A DNA stretch of 64,000 bases from Pontibacter kalidii (GCF_026278245.1 NZ_CP111079.1:3920501-3984500); one strand, 5' to 3'; shown: positions 44,571-53,933, counted from the first letter of the stretch. A program made the numbers and translations. The notes: generated by a model not told the origin, from the letters alone.

Positions 44571-44795
44571 GTTTTTTCTGTGGTATAATCAGCCAGATAT
44601 GATTTAATTTTTGGAGTTACTACTTCTAGTCGCATGAAAACTAAAGCGAAGCCGATGCTACGGCTTTAGAACAATTTCCAGCATACAAGGATAAGCAACA
44701 CACCCCGGCCACAGAAATCCGCTCAACGCGCTGACGCAGCTCCTCGAGTCCAGGTAAAGCGCAAGACCCGGCGCTACCCACCTTTCAAGTTAGGC

Positions 44796-46478
44796 CTAAT
44801 GAGAGTAAACCTCATCAGAAACCTCTGTAGCAAAAGGTACCTGCTGTAGCGCGGCAATCATTGCTTTATCGGCGGCGCTCACCCTGGCATAGATGGGCTG
44901 ATTCTCTTTACCTATCCGAACCTGGGTGGTAACAGCCGTTAAAAACTCAGGAAGCGCTTCCTGGGCATCTGTATGGCAGTACATCCCGTCCAGCAAAATT
45001 GCGCCTTCCTGTTTACTTTTGTTTTCCAGCAACATCCACACGCAGGCTGCCAATCGTCCGTTTTTTACCCAAGTATACGCCTGCTCCCCATTCTCAAATC
45101 GTTGCACACTCTCTTTTAGAAACTCCCAGCGTGTGATAGCCCCTCCTCCAGCGTCAAAACCAAGGAGATCACTCAGGCTGTTAACTTTTACAAGGACACC
45201 AGCAGCAGCATTACTTATAGCCAGTTCTATCCTGAAGACTCTACTGCTTTCCACCCTACTGCCCCGATCAGCCAAGGCTCCTATACTTCCACGCCTGGCT
45301 AGTTTAAGCTTTTCTTTCCCAAGCTTTAGCTTCTTATCAATAGAACGCTTCACGTGCTTCAGGTTAATGCCTGCACCAGAGAAGAGTAACTTGCTCCCCT
45401 CCTTAAGGTAGTCATAGTATAACTTTGTGGACACCGCATCCCATTGGCTTGTGATGCAGAGCTCGTAGAGCTGTTCGTGTGCATTGGCTAACCTTTCTTT
45501 ATACTCGTGCCCTCCTGGGGTTAGGTCAAAGGCCTGGTACCCTTTCCCGTACAAATGCTGACCGAGCATCACCATGATCAAATAGCCCGGGGAATACTTG
45601 CCATAAAGAGGAGAGTGCGTGTTTATACCGGCACCGTGAAGCCACCTGTTTTTGCCTTCGGTAGCCACAAGTGAGGCAGCGATATGGCCGTTCACCCTTA
45701 GCACAGTTACATGCAGGATGTTTTGCTCGTAGAGGGCTATTAGAAACTCTTTTTTCTGCAGGTTCTTTCTGAACGGGGTTTTATTCAGTGTCACCGCTTT
45801 CCGGAAGTCATACTGGTCGGCAAGCTCATCCAGTACGGAAACGAAGGCATCATAATCCGTAACCTGCTCATAGGTAAGGTTGCCGAGTCTACTCAGGCGG
45901 TTGCGGCCCTCCCTGAACTGTTTTTTGCTGAAGAGCTTCCCCACATCGGGGGCTGCAAAGTCCATCACCGGCCGCAGGAACGGGCGGATGATGTGCCGCC
46001 TGCTCCAGTAGGTACCTCCTACTAACCAACCAAGAGGCGTATGGGGAGGAATATACTTAAACGTGATTTTTTGCCCGGGAAACTTCTGCCTGATCAACGT
46101 TAACGCCTTCTTTATAAATTCATTATCGCCATAATCAGCCACAAGCCATGTATGATAGTATGCGCTCCATCCCCCTGCAGCCGTAACACCCAAACCTTTT
46201 ACATCCTTCGCCAGCGTTAGAAGCCCTGTAAGGCAACCATTAAGCTCCTCTTTTACCACAACTGGCATGTGTTCCTGGCCATATACTTTATACCATACGC
46301 TTACAAATTCTTTGCTCTGAAAAACCGTAGCCCATGGGCAAGCTTCATACAGGTTTGTCCAGCCGGATAGAAAAGCTGTATCTGACAGTAGTTTATATAC
46401 CCTATCACCAGTGATAACTTCTACTTTAGAAGCACTTAGAGTCTTAGCGTCTAAGTTGCTGACTGTATTCTTTTGCAT
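44796..46478 (-). CDS. FemAB/CelD-like acyltransferase (GNAT superfamily, BioF2-like)
   Basis: A 560-residue cytoplasmic protein. About residues 165-350 form an Acetyltransf_6-type domain (FRKAVTLNKTPFRKNLQKKEFLIALYEQN; HVTVLRVNGHIAASLVATEGKNRW; LHGAGINTHSPLYGKYSPGYLIMVMLGQHLYGKGYQAFDLTPGG), found in enzymes of exopolysaccharide or cell-wall modification. The C-terminal 200 residues (GFDAGGGAITRWEFLKES; QAYTWVKNGRLAACVW) look like a second acyltransferase-like half. Start MQKNTVSNLDAK. Alone in its transcription unit, so the acceptor molecule is unknown. Confidence 0.75.
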   Translation of the reverse strand: MQKNTVSNLDAKTLSASKVEVITGDRVYKLLSDTAFLSGWTNLYEACPWATVFQSKEFVSVWYKVYGQEHMPVVVKEELNGCLTGLLTLAKDVKGLGVTAAGGWSAYYHTWLVADYGDNEFIKKALTLIRQKFPGQKITFKYIPPHTPLGWLVGGTYWSRRHIIRPFLRPVMDFAAPDVGKLFSKKQFREGRNRLSRLGNLTYEQVTDYDAFVSVLDELADQYDFRKAVTLNKTPFRKNLQKKEFLIALYEQNILHVTVLRVNGHIAASLVATEGKNRWLHGAGINTHSPLYGKYSPGYLIMVMLGQHLYGKGYQAFDLTPGGHEYKERLANAHEQLYELCITSQWDAVSTKLYYDYLKEGSKLLFSGAGINLKHVKRSIDKKLKLGKEKLKLARRGSIGALADRGSRVESSRVFRIELAISNAAAGVLVKVNSLSDLLGFDAGGGAITRWEFLKESVQRFENGEQAYTWVKNGRLAACVWMLLENKSKQEGAILLDGMYCHTDAQEALPEFLTAVTTQVRIGKENQPIYARVSAADKAMIAALQQVPFATEVSDEVYSH

Positions 46479-46632
46479 AGTTCGCTGAATTGATCAAAAG
46501 GGAGTGAATAGTATAAATATTTACAGCCTGTATAAGACAACAATAAACTATACGCGATACGCGGATATTAGATTTTTCAACGATTAATTTGAAAATATCA
46601 ATCAAAAAAAGTTGTGGTAAGTAATAAACAAG

Positions 46633-46663
46633 AAAGGACCGGAAGCATGGCTCCCGGTCCTTT
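46633..46663. terminator. Intrinsic terminator
   Basis: Stem AAAGGACCGG/CCGGTCCTTT with T-runs on both strands, located after the minus-strand gene ending at 46,688. Confidence 0.8.
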
Positions 46664-46687
46664 TTAAAGTATGGATTAAGCGCTGTG

Positions 46688-47206
46688 CTAAGCTGAAACT
46701 GCCTTCTCAGAGGCTAGGTCAGCCGGGGTGGCTGCCGCGATACTGGCGTTGATTAGGGTGTTCCATTTCTCGGCGAGCTGCAGTTCCCCGCTTAGCATAA
46801 TGCTCACCTCTTTGTCATAAACCTCCAGGCGCAGTTCAGAATGCTTAGCGTTGCGCGAAGTAAGCCGAAGTTCAATCAGGTCGAAAACCTTGGTGCCGTT
46901 GACGTCTCTGCTCGCACTGCTTACCGAGGACTTTTTAAAGTCGGCCAGGTTTAGGAGCAGCTTTTGCTCCTGCGCATCATCTTTTCTCAGGTAGAACAGC
47001 TTCTTTTGCTCCTCATCGAGGCCAATGCCGTAGCGGTCGTTCCAAAGCTCATACTTTGCAAGCCTCACTTGCTGTTGCTCGCCCATGGCCAGGAACTCGG
47101 CCGAAGCCTTCCCGGTTTTCTCTTTCTGCTTGCGCTGGAGATACATGATCGGTACAATGAAAACCGCCAGGGCAAGGCATCCTATTACTATTGTTGTTAA
47201 ATCCAT
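46688..47206 (-). CDS. Hypothetical membrane-anchored protein
   Basis: A 172-residue protein with one N-terminal membrane helix (MDLTTIVIGCLALAVFIVPIMYL) followed by a basic stretch and a soluble cytoplasmic domain (RLAKYELWNDRYGIGLDEEQKKLFYLRKD; VIELRLTSRNAKHSELRLEVYD-like strands). No family is recognised. The start at 47,206 is chosen because it opens the membrane segment. Confidence 0.7.
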   Translation of the reverse strand: MDLTTIVIGCLALAVFIVPIMYLQRKQKEKTGKASAEFLAMGEQQQVRLAKYELWNDRYGIGLDEEQKKLFYLRKDDAQEQKLLLNLADFKKSSVSSASRDVNGTKVFDLIELRLTSRNAKHSELRLEVYDKEVSIMLSGELQLAEKWNTLINASIAAATPADLASEKAVSA

Positions 47207-47329
47207 CTTTGATATTTCTTTACATGCAAAACATGCCATAGCAGCGCACGCAGCAACATTTTTGCTGGCGCCCATACGGCTTTAACTGGCTGAGGAGTGC
47301 TCAGCCCAGGTCAGGAAGTATAAGACGGA

Positions 47330-47704
47330 TTACCAAAAATAGTGGGAAGGAAAGATAATGTCGCCGATGGTCAGGCTCCGCTGCATGCATTTTGAGTACA
47401 AGATATACCGCGAGGCAATGGCCTGCACTCTTAACTCAAAGGCATACGGGTTGGCGGCAAAGCCACTGATGTGGTTGTTTGAAGGTGGGGCCGGCAGGTT
47501 ATTCAGAACATTAACCTGCTCCTCTGCCCGCTGTAGCCCCACATACTTGTGCAGCTCGTTGCCCGACAAGCTCTCCGGGGAGTACTCCCCCTCAACAGCC
47601 TGCGGCAAAGTATAAAACGCGCTTCCGCCATTGCCCTCGCTGGAGCTAGCAAAAGCAAGCACCGCGGAGATGAGCAGCAGAATGTATTTTACAGGGCTTT
47701 TCAC
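47330..47704 (-). CDS. Hypothetical small secreted protein
   Basis: A 124-residue protein with a signal peptide (MKSPVKYILLLISAVLAFASSS) and a short mature part (EYSPESLSGNELHKYVGLQRAEEQV; FELRVQAIASRYILYSKCMQRSLTIG). No known domain. Confidence 0.6.
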   Translation of the reverse strand: MKSPVKYILLLISAVLAFASSSEGNGGSAFYTLPQAVEGEYSPESLSGNELHKYVGLQRAEEQVNVLNNLPAPPSNNHISGFAANPYAFELRVQAIASRYILYSKCMQRSLTIGDIIFPSHYFW

Positions 47705-48011
47705 ATTACAAAGCTACAAGGTTCAGCACCAATTGCATCACGTAAGCCGGGGATTATTTTTTTGCACTGATTTTTATACTTTATACCCGGCCAGGAAAGC
47801 CCTGCCGTTGCCTGCCGCCATAGCTGCCCGTCGGCTTAAAGTATGAAACCTGCCATGCCTCCACAGGCTACAAGTATAAACATGCTGCCTGGCGTGCAAA
47901 CCCAACAAGCGATCTGAAGTAAGACACCAAAAAAATCCCGCACCGGCACAATAGTATATATAACTTAATTAATATATTTGAACCCATTAATAACCTTTAA
48001 CATATACTATT
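47705..48011. other. Divergent spacer with a -7 box
   Basis: About 307 bp. TATATTTG at 47,973-47,980 fits the TAnnTTTG consensus and would serve the plus-strand gene at 48,012. Nothing else is recognised. Confidence 0.4.
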
Positions 48012-48626
48012 ATGAAAACACTCTTTACACTTGTTTTGCTGTTTTGCAGCACCATCGTTTTTGCACAAGATTTCCAGCAGGCCAAAGTGCTGTTTGCCGA
48101 TGGCAAGGAACTTACTGGCCTGGTAAAGGCCTCATCGGTTGGCGAAAAGAGCATCGTGTACAGGGCGGCTGAGGCGGGTTCTAAAAACGAGAAGATCAGC
48201 AGCAGCGAACTGAGCAAAATTTACTTCACGTTAGACTCGGCAGAATACGTGCCGATATACCTGATGTATAATGGCAAGAAGAGAAAAGAGCCGACCTGGG
48301 CGCAGAAACTGATGGAAGGGCCGGTATCGCTCTACGCAACAGGCTCCAGGATGAGCTTCCAGCGCAGCGGCTTTAACCACAACGTGAACGATATCAGCTT
48401 TTTTACAAAGCGTACCGATGAGGAGGGGGCCAGCATGGTGGGGATGTACTTCACCTCTGGCGCCATCGGCATCAACATCAATAGAACCTTCCGGAAACTG
48501 GCTGGCGAGTACTTTGCCGACTACCCCGAGCTGGCCGCCAGAATAGAGAACAAGGAGTTTGAGATACTGGAGATTCCGGCTGTTGTTACGGCATACAACG
48601 AGTGGAAGACAGGCAAGCAGAACTAA
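48012..48626 (+). CDS. Hypothetical secreted protein
   Basis: A 204-residue protein with signal peptide MKTLFTLVLLFCSTIVFAQ. The mature part (QQAKVLFADGKELTGLVKASSV; SSELSKIYFTLDSAEYVPIYLMYNGKK) is beta-rich and then helical. Found as a single gene with its own terminator. Function unknown. Confidence 0.75.
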   Translation: MKTLFTLVLLFCSTIVFAQDFQQAKVLFADGKELTGLVKASSVGEKSIVYRAAEAGSKNEKISSSELSKIYFTLDSAEYVPIYLMYNGKKRKEPTWAQKLMEGPVSLYATGSRMSFQRSGFNHNVNDISFFTKRTDEEGASMVGMYFTSGAIGININRTFRKLAGEYFADYPELAARIENKEFEILEIPAVVTAYNEWKTGKQN

Positions 48627-48652
48627 GCTACGCTAAGGCTTGATACTACAGA

Positions 48653-48680
48653 ACAGGCACCCGAAACCCGGGTGCCTGTT
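48653..48680 (+). terminator. Intrinsic terminator
   Basis: Stem ACAGGCACCCG/CGGGTGCCTGT followed by TTTTATTTT, 26 bp after the stop of the gene at 48,012-48,626. Confidence 0.9.
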
Positions 48681-48837
48681 TTTATTTTACACTTGCTCCG
48701 CTACTCCCGTACAGCCCTCCTGCTAACCTTTTCTACTGATTTACAGTAACTATAAATGGCGATACTATCATATTTAGCCCTGGCTGTACTGTTGCCAATT
48801 TGCTTAAGGCCAGCGCATGGATTAAAGTATAAAAACA

Positions 48838-49008
48838 ATGAAAAATATAAAACCATACCTGATGGTAGTACTCGTGCTACTAACCTTTACTATGAGTAGC
48901 TGCGAGGTGATAGGAGACATTTTTGAGGCCGGGATGTGGGCAGCGCTGATCATTATCGTGCTGATCGTACTGCTGGTCACCTGGCTTTTCCGCAAGTTCA
49001 GAAGGTAA
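48838..49008 (+). CDS. Small membrane lipoprotein (56 residues)
   Basis: MKNIKPYLMVVLVLLTFTMSSC ends in a lipobox with Cys22, followed by EVIGDIFEAGMWAALIIIV, a membrane helix and the basic tail FRKFRR. Very similar short proteins are frequent in Bacteroidota and are sometimes misnamed phosphatidate cytidylyltransferase. A terminator follows 21 bp after the stop. Role unknown. Confidence 0.75.
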   Translation: MKNIKPYLMVVLVLLTFTMSSCEVIGDIFEAGMWAALIIIVLIVLLVTWLFRKFRR

Positions 49009-49028
49009 ACCAGGTAATGCCACACAAA

Positions 49029-49057
49029 AGAAAAGGAGCTATAAAGGCTCCTTTTCT
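49029..49057. terminator. Bidirectional intrinsic terminator
   Basis: Stem AGAAAAGGAGC/GCTCCTTTTCT between convergent genes. Confidence 0.85.
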
Positions 49058-49079
49058 GCGTTCTATATTTTGCTGCTCT

Positions 49080-49691
49080 CTATTTGTTAGCACGCTTCGG
49101 CATGGTGCCCAGGATATAGTCCCAGAGCGGCGTTGACACGCCAAAGGCTGCCTCAGGGTCTTTGTAATGATGGATGCTATGGTTGATCCAGAGCTGCTTC
49201 AGGATATTTTTTGGCGGCGGGTACGCATGCACCACATAGTGCACCAGCAGGTACATGGCGTAGCCAAACAGCATGCCGGCCACCACGCCGAACACAAACG
49301 TGCCGAAGATCACCTTAAAGATGAAAAAGAAAGCGGAAGCATAAAGTATACTCACCACCGGAGGCATGGCCAGGCGCTTCTTGTCTTTCGGGTACTCGTG
49401 GTGGTTGCCATGGAACAGGTACTGCAGGCGCGCCTTCAGCGGCGTGTCGGTGTCCATATGGAAAACATAGCGGTGTGCCAGGTACTCCAGCAGCGTAAAG
49501 ATAAACCAGCCCAGGAAAAAGAAACCGATCGCCTCAAAAATATTGATAAACCCGTGGGTGATGCCATAGTAGATCAGCCCCGTGGCTATCACCAAGAATA
49601 TAGTGATGGGTACGGCAATGTGCGTTCTGGTCATCTTCTCCAGAATCGGGTTCTTGAAAAGCTGTGCGCTTCCTTTGTGATTAGGTTTCAT
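49080..49691 (-). CDS. Fatty acid hydroxylase / sterol desaturase family membrane protein
   Basis: Di-iron membrane oxygenase, 203 residues with four hydrophobic segments. The His clusters are HRYVFH, HGNHHEYP, HYVVH and HSIHHYKDP, the full set expected for fatty acid 2-hydroxylase-type enzymes, which hydroxylate acyl chains of membrane (sphingo)lipids. Substrate is inference. On the minus strand TAGTTTTG (49,723-49,730) is a possible -7 box. Confidence 0.88.
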   Translation of the reverse strand: MKPNHKGSAQLFKNPILEKMTRTHIAVPITIFLVIATGLIYYGITHGFINIFEAIGFFFLGWFIFTLLEYLAHRYVFHMDTDTPLKARLQYLFHGNHHEYPKDKKRLAMPPVVSILYASAFFFIFKVIFGTFVFGVVAGMLFGYAMYLLVHYVVHAYPPPKNILKQLWINHSIHHYKDPEAAFGVSTPLWDYILGTMPKRANK

Positions 49692-49795
49692 AGTTAGATT
49701 TTGCTGTATCAGTTAACGCTGCAAAACTACTTAAAATTTTAAAGTTTGCCCGAACGGGCTGCATTTGTACTGCTATTAACGAGGTGCGTCTGCTA

Positions 49796-50299
49796 TTAGT
49801 TGAGCAGGCGCAGCAAGCGCTGGGAGATGGCGTTGTCCCCTGCCAAAGTATACGTTGCGCGTTCGTAGAACTGCTTTCGGTGGGCTAATGTTTCGGTGAG
49901 GTATAAATTTAATTCTGCGGGGCTTTTGCCCGCCAGCAGCGGGCGCGCCTCCAGCCCCTGAGCTAACAACCTATGCACCAGCTGCTCTACCGGCACATCC
50001 AGGTAGAAACTCCTGCCATGTTGGTTAATGTATTCGATGTTATTAAAAAAGCAGGGAGCCCCACCTCCGGTGGAGATCACAGCTTTCTCATACTGCTGCA
50101 CCACCTCCTCCAGCGCCTGCCGCTCCAGCTTCCGGAAGTGTTCCTGCCCCTGCCGCTCAAAAATCTGCGCAATGCTTTGCCCCTGCCGCTGCACCAGGTA
50201 CTCGTCCAGGTCCACGAAAGTATAGCCGAGCTGCTGCGCCAGTCGCCGCCCCAGCGTGGTTTTGCCACTGCCCATCATGCCTATCAGAAAGATCCGCAT
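49796..50299 (-). CDS. aroK: Shikimate kinase
   Basis: ATP-dependent phosphorylation of shikimate in aromatic amino acid synthesis. 167 residues. Walker A GMMGSGKTTLGR near residues 7-18, the shikimate-binding Asp in FVDLDEYL near 32, Arg in EHFRKLERQAL, GGG in VISTGGGAPCF, and the lid Arg in EARPLLAGKSP. A stretch of octamer repeats separates it from the DoxX-type gene upstream. Confidence 0.96.
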   Translation of the reverse strand: MRIFLIGMMGSGKTTLGRRLAQQLGYTFVDLDEYLVQRQGQSIAQIFERQGQEHFRKLERQALEEVVQQYEKAVISTGGGAPCFFNNIEYINQHGRSFYLDVPVEQLVHRLLAQGLEARPLLAGKSPAELNLYLTETLAHRKQFYERATYTLAGDNAISQRLLRLLN

Positions 50300-50308
50300 C
50301 AGAAGTTA

Positions 50309-50340
50309 GAGAGTTTGAGAGTTAGAGAGTTTGGGAGTAG
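50309..50340. repeat. Octamer repeat (GTTAGAGA-like)
   Basis: Units GTTAGAGA, GTTTGAGA, GTTAGAGA, GTTTGGGA at 8-nt spacing, the same family as at 8,838. Confidence 0.75.
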
Positions 50341-50376
50341 AGCTGTTAGGAAAAAGAGAACCTGGCACCTAGCCAA

Positions 50377-51477
50377 CTACTCCTCTGCCAGCAACTCCTG
50401 CACCTCCTCAATCTCCGGGGTGTCGTTGTGGTGCCATTTGCCTTTTACGGTGCCGTCCTGCAGCAGCACAAGGCCGGGGCTGGAGCGGATAATGGTCTTA
50501 AGCACGGTGTCGTCACCGAAGTAATAGGGCACAGCCAGGTTCACCTCGTGGCGGAACTTTTCAAAGTCGGCGGCACTGCTGCTGGTTACCACCAACGGTG
50601 TAATGCCCGCCGCCTCGGCGGCCTTTACCAGCTTATTAATATCGCCCATGTTCTCCTGCTCAGCCTTGTGCACACTGTGCACTATGATCAGCAGTTTCTT
50701 ACCCGTCAGCACCTCCTGCGTATGGTCAGCCTCGTCGTTCCATACGTTAAAGTCGGTGATCTTAGGGCCTGCCTCCGGGTTTATGGCCACCATCGCCTTG
50801 TAAGTATAGGTGGTGTCCATCGGGTATTCCTCAAACTCCTCGTCCTGGCCGCCCTTTGTCATGATATACTTGTAGCGCAGCGGCTCCGATGGCTGCATGA
50901 GCGCAGGGATATCGTTGCCCACTTTGTAGGCCCTAAAGTCGATGTAGGGCAGGTGCTCGTAGGCGTACCAGCCCACCGCCACCGACAGCGCTGTGGTGAT
51001 GATGGTGATAATAGCTCCGGAAGAGGCGCGCATGAAGGGTTGCAGGTACTGTTGCGTAAACAGCAGCACCAGGATCATCACCAGCAGCACCACGTCCTTC
51101 GTGAACGACTCCCACGGTGTCAGCTTGATGGCGTCGCCGAAGCAGCCGCAGTCGGTTACTTTGTTAAAGTAGGCAGAGTAAAAGGTGAGGAAGGTGAAGA
51201 ACACGATCATGACGAGCAGCAACCACAGCACCGCCTTGAGTTTGAACCGCACCAGCAGCGCCACGCCCAGCACGATCTCGGCCGCGCTCAGGAAGATGGA
51301 CAAAAACAGCGAGTAGGGCTCAAAGCTCTTGAAGAAGGGCGCGATATCCTGCGAGAACACCTCAAAATACTCTTCCAGTTTAATCGCCGTACCCACTGGG
51401 TCATTTATCTTAATCAGCCCTGAAAAAATGAACAGCACGGCTACAAACAGCCAGAAAATATTACTTATGAACTTCAT
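50377..51477 (-). CDS. DoxX/MauE-type membrane protein with thioredoxin-like domain (BT_3928 family)
   Basis: A 366-residue inner-membrane protein. The first 150 residues hold four membrane helices (FWLFVAVLFIFSGLIKIND; SLFLSIFLSAAEIVLGVALL; AVLWLLLVMIVFFTFLTFYSAYF), with TDCGCFGDAIKLTPWESF between helices, characteristic of MauE/DoxX-related proteins. A fifth helix follows near 160. The C-terminal part (LLIIVHSVHKAEQENMGDINKLV; GLVLLQDGTVKGKWHHND) is thioredoxin-like but without CxxC. Bacteroidota proteins of this type are found next to housekeeping genes; role in redox or respiration is inferred. Confidence 0.85.
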   Translation of the reverse strand: MKFISNIFWLFVAVLFIFSGLIKINDPVGTAIKLEEYFEVFSQDIAPFFKSFEPYSLFLSIFLSAAEIVLGVALLVRFKLKAVLWLLLVMIVFFTFLTFYSAYFNKVTDCGCFGDAIKLTPWESFTKDVVLLVMILVLLFTQQYLQPFMRASSGAIITIITTALSVAVGWYAYEHLPYIDFRAYKVGNDIPALMQPSEPLRYKYIMTKGGQDEEFEEYPMDTTYTYKAMVAINPEAGPKITDFNVWNDEADHTQEVLTGKKLLIIVHSVHKAEQENMGDINKLVKAAEAAGITPLVVTSSSAADFEKFRHEVNLAVPYYFGDDTVLKTIIRSSPGLVLLQDGTVKGKWHHNDTPEIEEVQELLAEE

Positions 51478-51485
51478 CAACCTTG

Positions 51486-51597
51486 GGAGTTAGAGAGTTT
51501 GGGAGTTAAAGAATTTAGGAGTTTGGGAGTTGCAGAGACGCAACACTTGCGACTTTAGGGTTAGGAAGTTAGAAGGTTAGAAAGTTATACTTGTGTA
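51486..51597. repeat. Octamer repeats plus AGAGACGCAA palindromic module
   Basis: GTTAGAGA/GTTTGGGA/GTTAAAGA/ATTTAGGA/GTTTGGGA units run from 51,489 to about 51,530; a GAGACGCAAC-ACTT-GCGAC module follows, then GTTAGGAA, GTTAGAAG, GTTAGAAA from 51,567. Confidence 0.75.
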
Positions 51598-51637
51598 TCC
51601 AACCACCTACCGCTGGTGCGAGCTTGCAGCTCGTACC

Positions 51638-52192
51638 TTAGCCGACCTTCTCCGCAAATCCTGACTTTATGAGCGCAAACACGGCATAGTTGATCATGTC
51701 ACGGTAGTTGGCCTCCACACCCTCAGAGATCAACGTCTGCCCCTCGTTGTCCTCGATCTGCTTGGTGCGGTAGAGCTTCATCAGGATAATGTCGGTGATG
51801 GAGCTCACGCGCATGTCGCGCCAGGCCTCGCCGTAGTCGTGGTTCTTGGCGTTCAGCAGTTGGATGTTCTCCTCGATGTGGCGGCTATACTCCCGCTCCA
51901 CCTCCTCCGCCGAAAGGCTCAGCGGGGCGTCGGCGGGCAGGTTCAGCTGCATCAGCGCGATCACGCTATAGTTGATGATGCCGACAAACTCGCCGTTGAT
52001 ATCGTCGGCCACCAGTTGCGTGCCCTTCTCCTGGATGGAGCGGATGCGCTGGGCCTTGATGAAGATCTGATCGGTGATGGAAGGCAGCCGCAGCACACGC
52101 CAGGCGGTGCCGTAATCCTTGGTCTTCTTCACGAAGGTATCCTTGCAGCGTTGTACTACCTGATTATATTCCTGCAGTGTTTGACTAATCAA
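51638..52192 (-). CDS. DUF1599 family protein (nucleotide-modification-associated domain)
   Basis: A 184-residue soluble protein with two tandem copies of the domain: CKDTFVKKTKDYGTAWRVLRLPSITDQIFIKAQRI and IQLLNAKNHDYGEAWRDMRVSSITDIILMKLYR, each followed by INYSVIALMQL or INYAVFALIKS. The family is common in Bacteroidota; function is not established. The TTG at 52,192 gives the usual N-terminus (ISQTLQEYNQVV); an ATG at 52,237 would overlap the folP start. Confidence 0.88.
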   Translation of the reverse strand: MISQTLQEYNQVVQRCKDTFVKKTKDYGTAWRVLRLPSITDQIFIKAQRIRSIQEKGTQLVADDINGEFVGIINYSVIALMQLNLPADAPLSLSAEEVEREYSRHIEENIQLLNAKNHDYGEAWRDMRVSSITDIILMKLYRTKQIEDNEGQTLISEGVEANYRDMINYAVFALIKSGFAEKVG

Positions 52193-52227
52193 CTTTTTAG
52201 CTTTAATTTTAAAAACAATTGACTTAC

Positions 52228-53094
52228 ATGCCAACATTGGAAGCGAAAGATACGCTTTTTAAGAAAAATTCCACACTAAACTGTCGCGGAAAGCTGCTCT
52301 CGCTGGAGGTGCCGCTCGTGATGGGCATCCTGAACCTTACCCCGGATTCCTTTTTCCCCGGTAGCCGCCTGAGCTCCGCCGAAGAGGCTGTGCGCAAGGC
52401 AGAACAGATGCTGGCCGACGGCGCTGACATGCTGGATATTGGCGGCTACAGTACCCGCCCCGGCGCGGCAGAGGTATCGGCGCAGGAGGAGCAGGACCGT
52501 ATTCTGCCGGCCATTGAGGCCATACACCGCAGCTTCCCGGAGGCCATTATTTCCGTAGATACGTTTAGGGCCGACGTGGCCGAGGCAAGTATAGCCGCCG
52601 GTGCCCACATCATCAACGATGTTGGCGGCGGCTTATTGGACAATACCATGTTCGAGACCATCGCCCGGCTGCAGGTGCCTTACATCTTAATGCACATGCG
52701 GGGAACTCCGCAGACCATGGCAAGCCTTACAAAGTATGATAACCTGGTGGTAGACGTGCTTAGCGAGCTGCAGGTGCAACTCGCCAAACTTCAGCAGCTA
52801 GGTGTGCGGGACGTGATCCTGGACCCGGGCTTCGGGTTTGCCAAAACCGTGGAACAAAACTTCGAGCTGCTGCGCCACATGGAGGATTTCCGTATCTTAG
52901 GCCTGCCCGTACTGGCCGGGCTGTCGCGCAAGTCCATGGTATACAAATCGCTGGGCATACACCAGGCCGATGCCCTGACGGGCACAATAGCCGTGAACAC
53001 GGTGGCGTTGATGAAAGGTGCCGACATTTTGCGAGTGCACGACGTAAAAGAAACTAAGCAAACTATTATACTTTTAGAAAAGACTAAACTTTGA
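52228..53094 (+). CDS. folP: Dihydropteroate synthase
   Basis: Joins p-aminobenzoate and 6-hydroxymethyl-dihydropterin diphosphate in folate synthesis; target of sulfonamides. 288 residues, TIM barrel. Signature segments: MGILNLTPDSFFPGS near 32, DMLDIGGYSTRPGA near 70, INDVGGG near 128, DPGFGFAKT near 195, and GLSRKSMVYKSLG near 230. Start ATG 52,228. Its stop overlaps the next start as TTGA. Confidence 0.97.
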   Translation: MPTLEAKDTLFKKNSTLNCRGKLLSLEVPLVMGILNLTPDSFFPGSRLSSAEEAVRKAEQMLADGADMLDIGGYSTRPGAAEVSAQEEQDRILPAIEAIHRSFPEAIISVDTFRADVAEASIAAGAHIINDVGGGLLDNTMFETIARLQVPYILMHMRGTPQTMASLTKYDNLVVDVLSELQVQLAKLQQLGVRDVILDPGFGFAKTVEQNFELLRHMEDFRILGLPVLAGLSRKSMVYKSLGIHQADALTGTIAVNTVALMKGADILRVHDVKETKQTIILLEKTKL

Positions 53095-53933
53095 TCTTTT
53101 TATTCAGCATAGGGTTTTTAGAGATCGGATGGACCGAAATAATCGACATCCTGCTTGTTACGGCGCTGCTGTACCAGTTGTACAAGCTACTGACGGGCAG
53201 TGTGGCGCTAAAGATCTTCCTGGGCCTGCTGTCGGTGTACCTTTTATACCTGGTGGTGCGTGCCGCGGGCATGGAACTGCTAACCATTATACTTGGCCAG
53301 TTCATGGGCGTGGGTGTGCTAGCCGCCATCATACTTTTCCAGCCCGAGATACGGCGCTTCCTGCTGCTGATCGGCAAAACCACCTCCCTCAACCACGACC
53401 GTTTCTGGGGCTTTGCCTGGCGCCGTGAGCAGAGCGAGAAACTGAGTCTGACGCCTTTCATTGAGGCTGCCAAATCGTTGGCAGGCAAGAACACCGGTGC
53501 CCTTATCGTGTTCGCCAAAAGCTCCGAGCTGAAGTACTACGCCGAGTCGGGCGACTTGATTGATGCCGTGATATCGAAGCGCCTCCTCTTGTCCATCTTC
53601 AACAAGCACAGCCCGCTGCACGATGGCGCCGTCATCATCTCGGGCAACCGCATCAAAGCGGCCCGCTGTATCCTTCCCGTTTCAGAAAACCAGGAGATCC
53701 CGGCCTCCATGGGCCTGCGCCACCGCGCCGCCATCGGGCTTACCGAGATCACCGACAGCATTGTGCTGGTCGTTTCCGAAGAAACGGGGCAGATTGCCCT
53801 AGTGCGTAACGGAGAGGCCTACCGCAACCTTTCATCCGCCGACCTGCGCGTCAAGCTCAATCAGTTCCTGTTCGACACCGACCAGAAACCAGCTGTGGCA
53901 GCCTCCGAGAAATCCGTGAGCACCACGGTATAG
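53091..53933 (+). CDS. cdaA: Diadenylate cyclase, CdaA type
   Basis: Membrane enzyme making c-di-AMP from two ATP. 280 residues. Two to three N-terminal helices (IIDILLVTALLYQLYKLL; IFLGLLSVYLLYLVVRAAG; LAAIILFQPEIRRFLL) precede the DAC domain, which contains the catalytic DGA in HSPLHDGAVIISG near 176 and RHR in GLRHRAAIGL near 209. It begins with TTG, sharing TTGA with the folP stop, so expression is coupled to folP. Confidence 0.95.
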   Translation: MIFLFSIGFLEIGWTEIIDILLVTALLYQLYKLLTGSVALKIFLGLLSVYLLYLVVRAAGMELLTIILGQFMGVGVLAAIILFQPEIRRFLLLIGKTTSLNHDRFWGFAWRREQSEKLSLTPFIEAAKSLAGKNTGALIVFAKSSELKYYAESGDLIDAVISKRLLLSIFNKHSPLHDGAVIISGNRIKAARCILPVSENQEIPASMGLRHRAAIGLTEITDSIVLVVSEETGQIALVRNGEAYRNLSSADLRVKLNQFLFDTDQKPAVAASEKSVSTTV

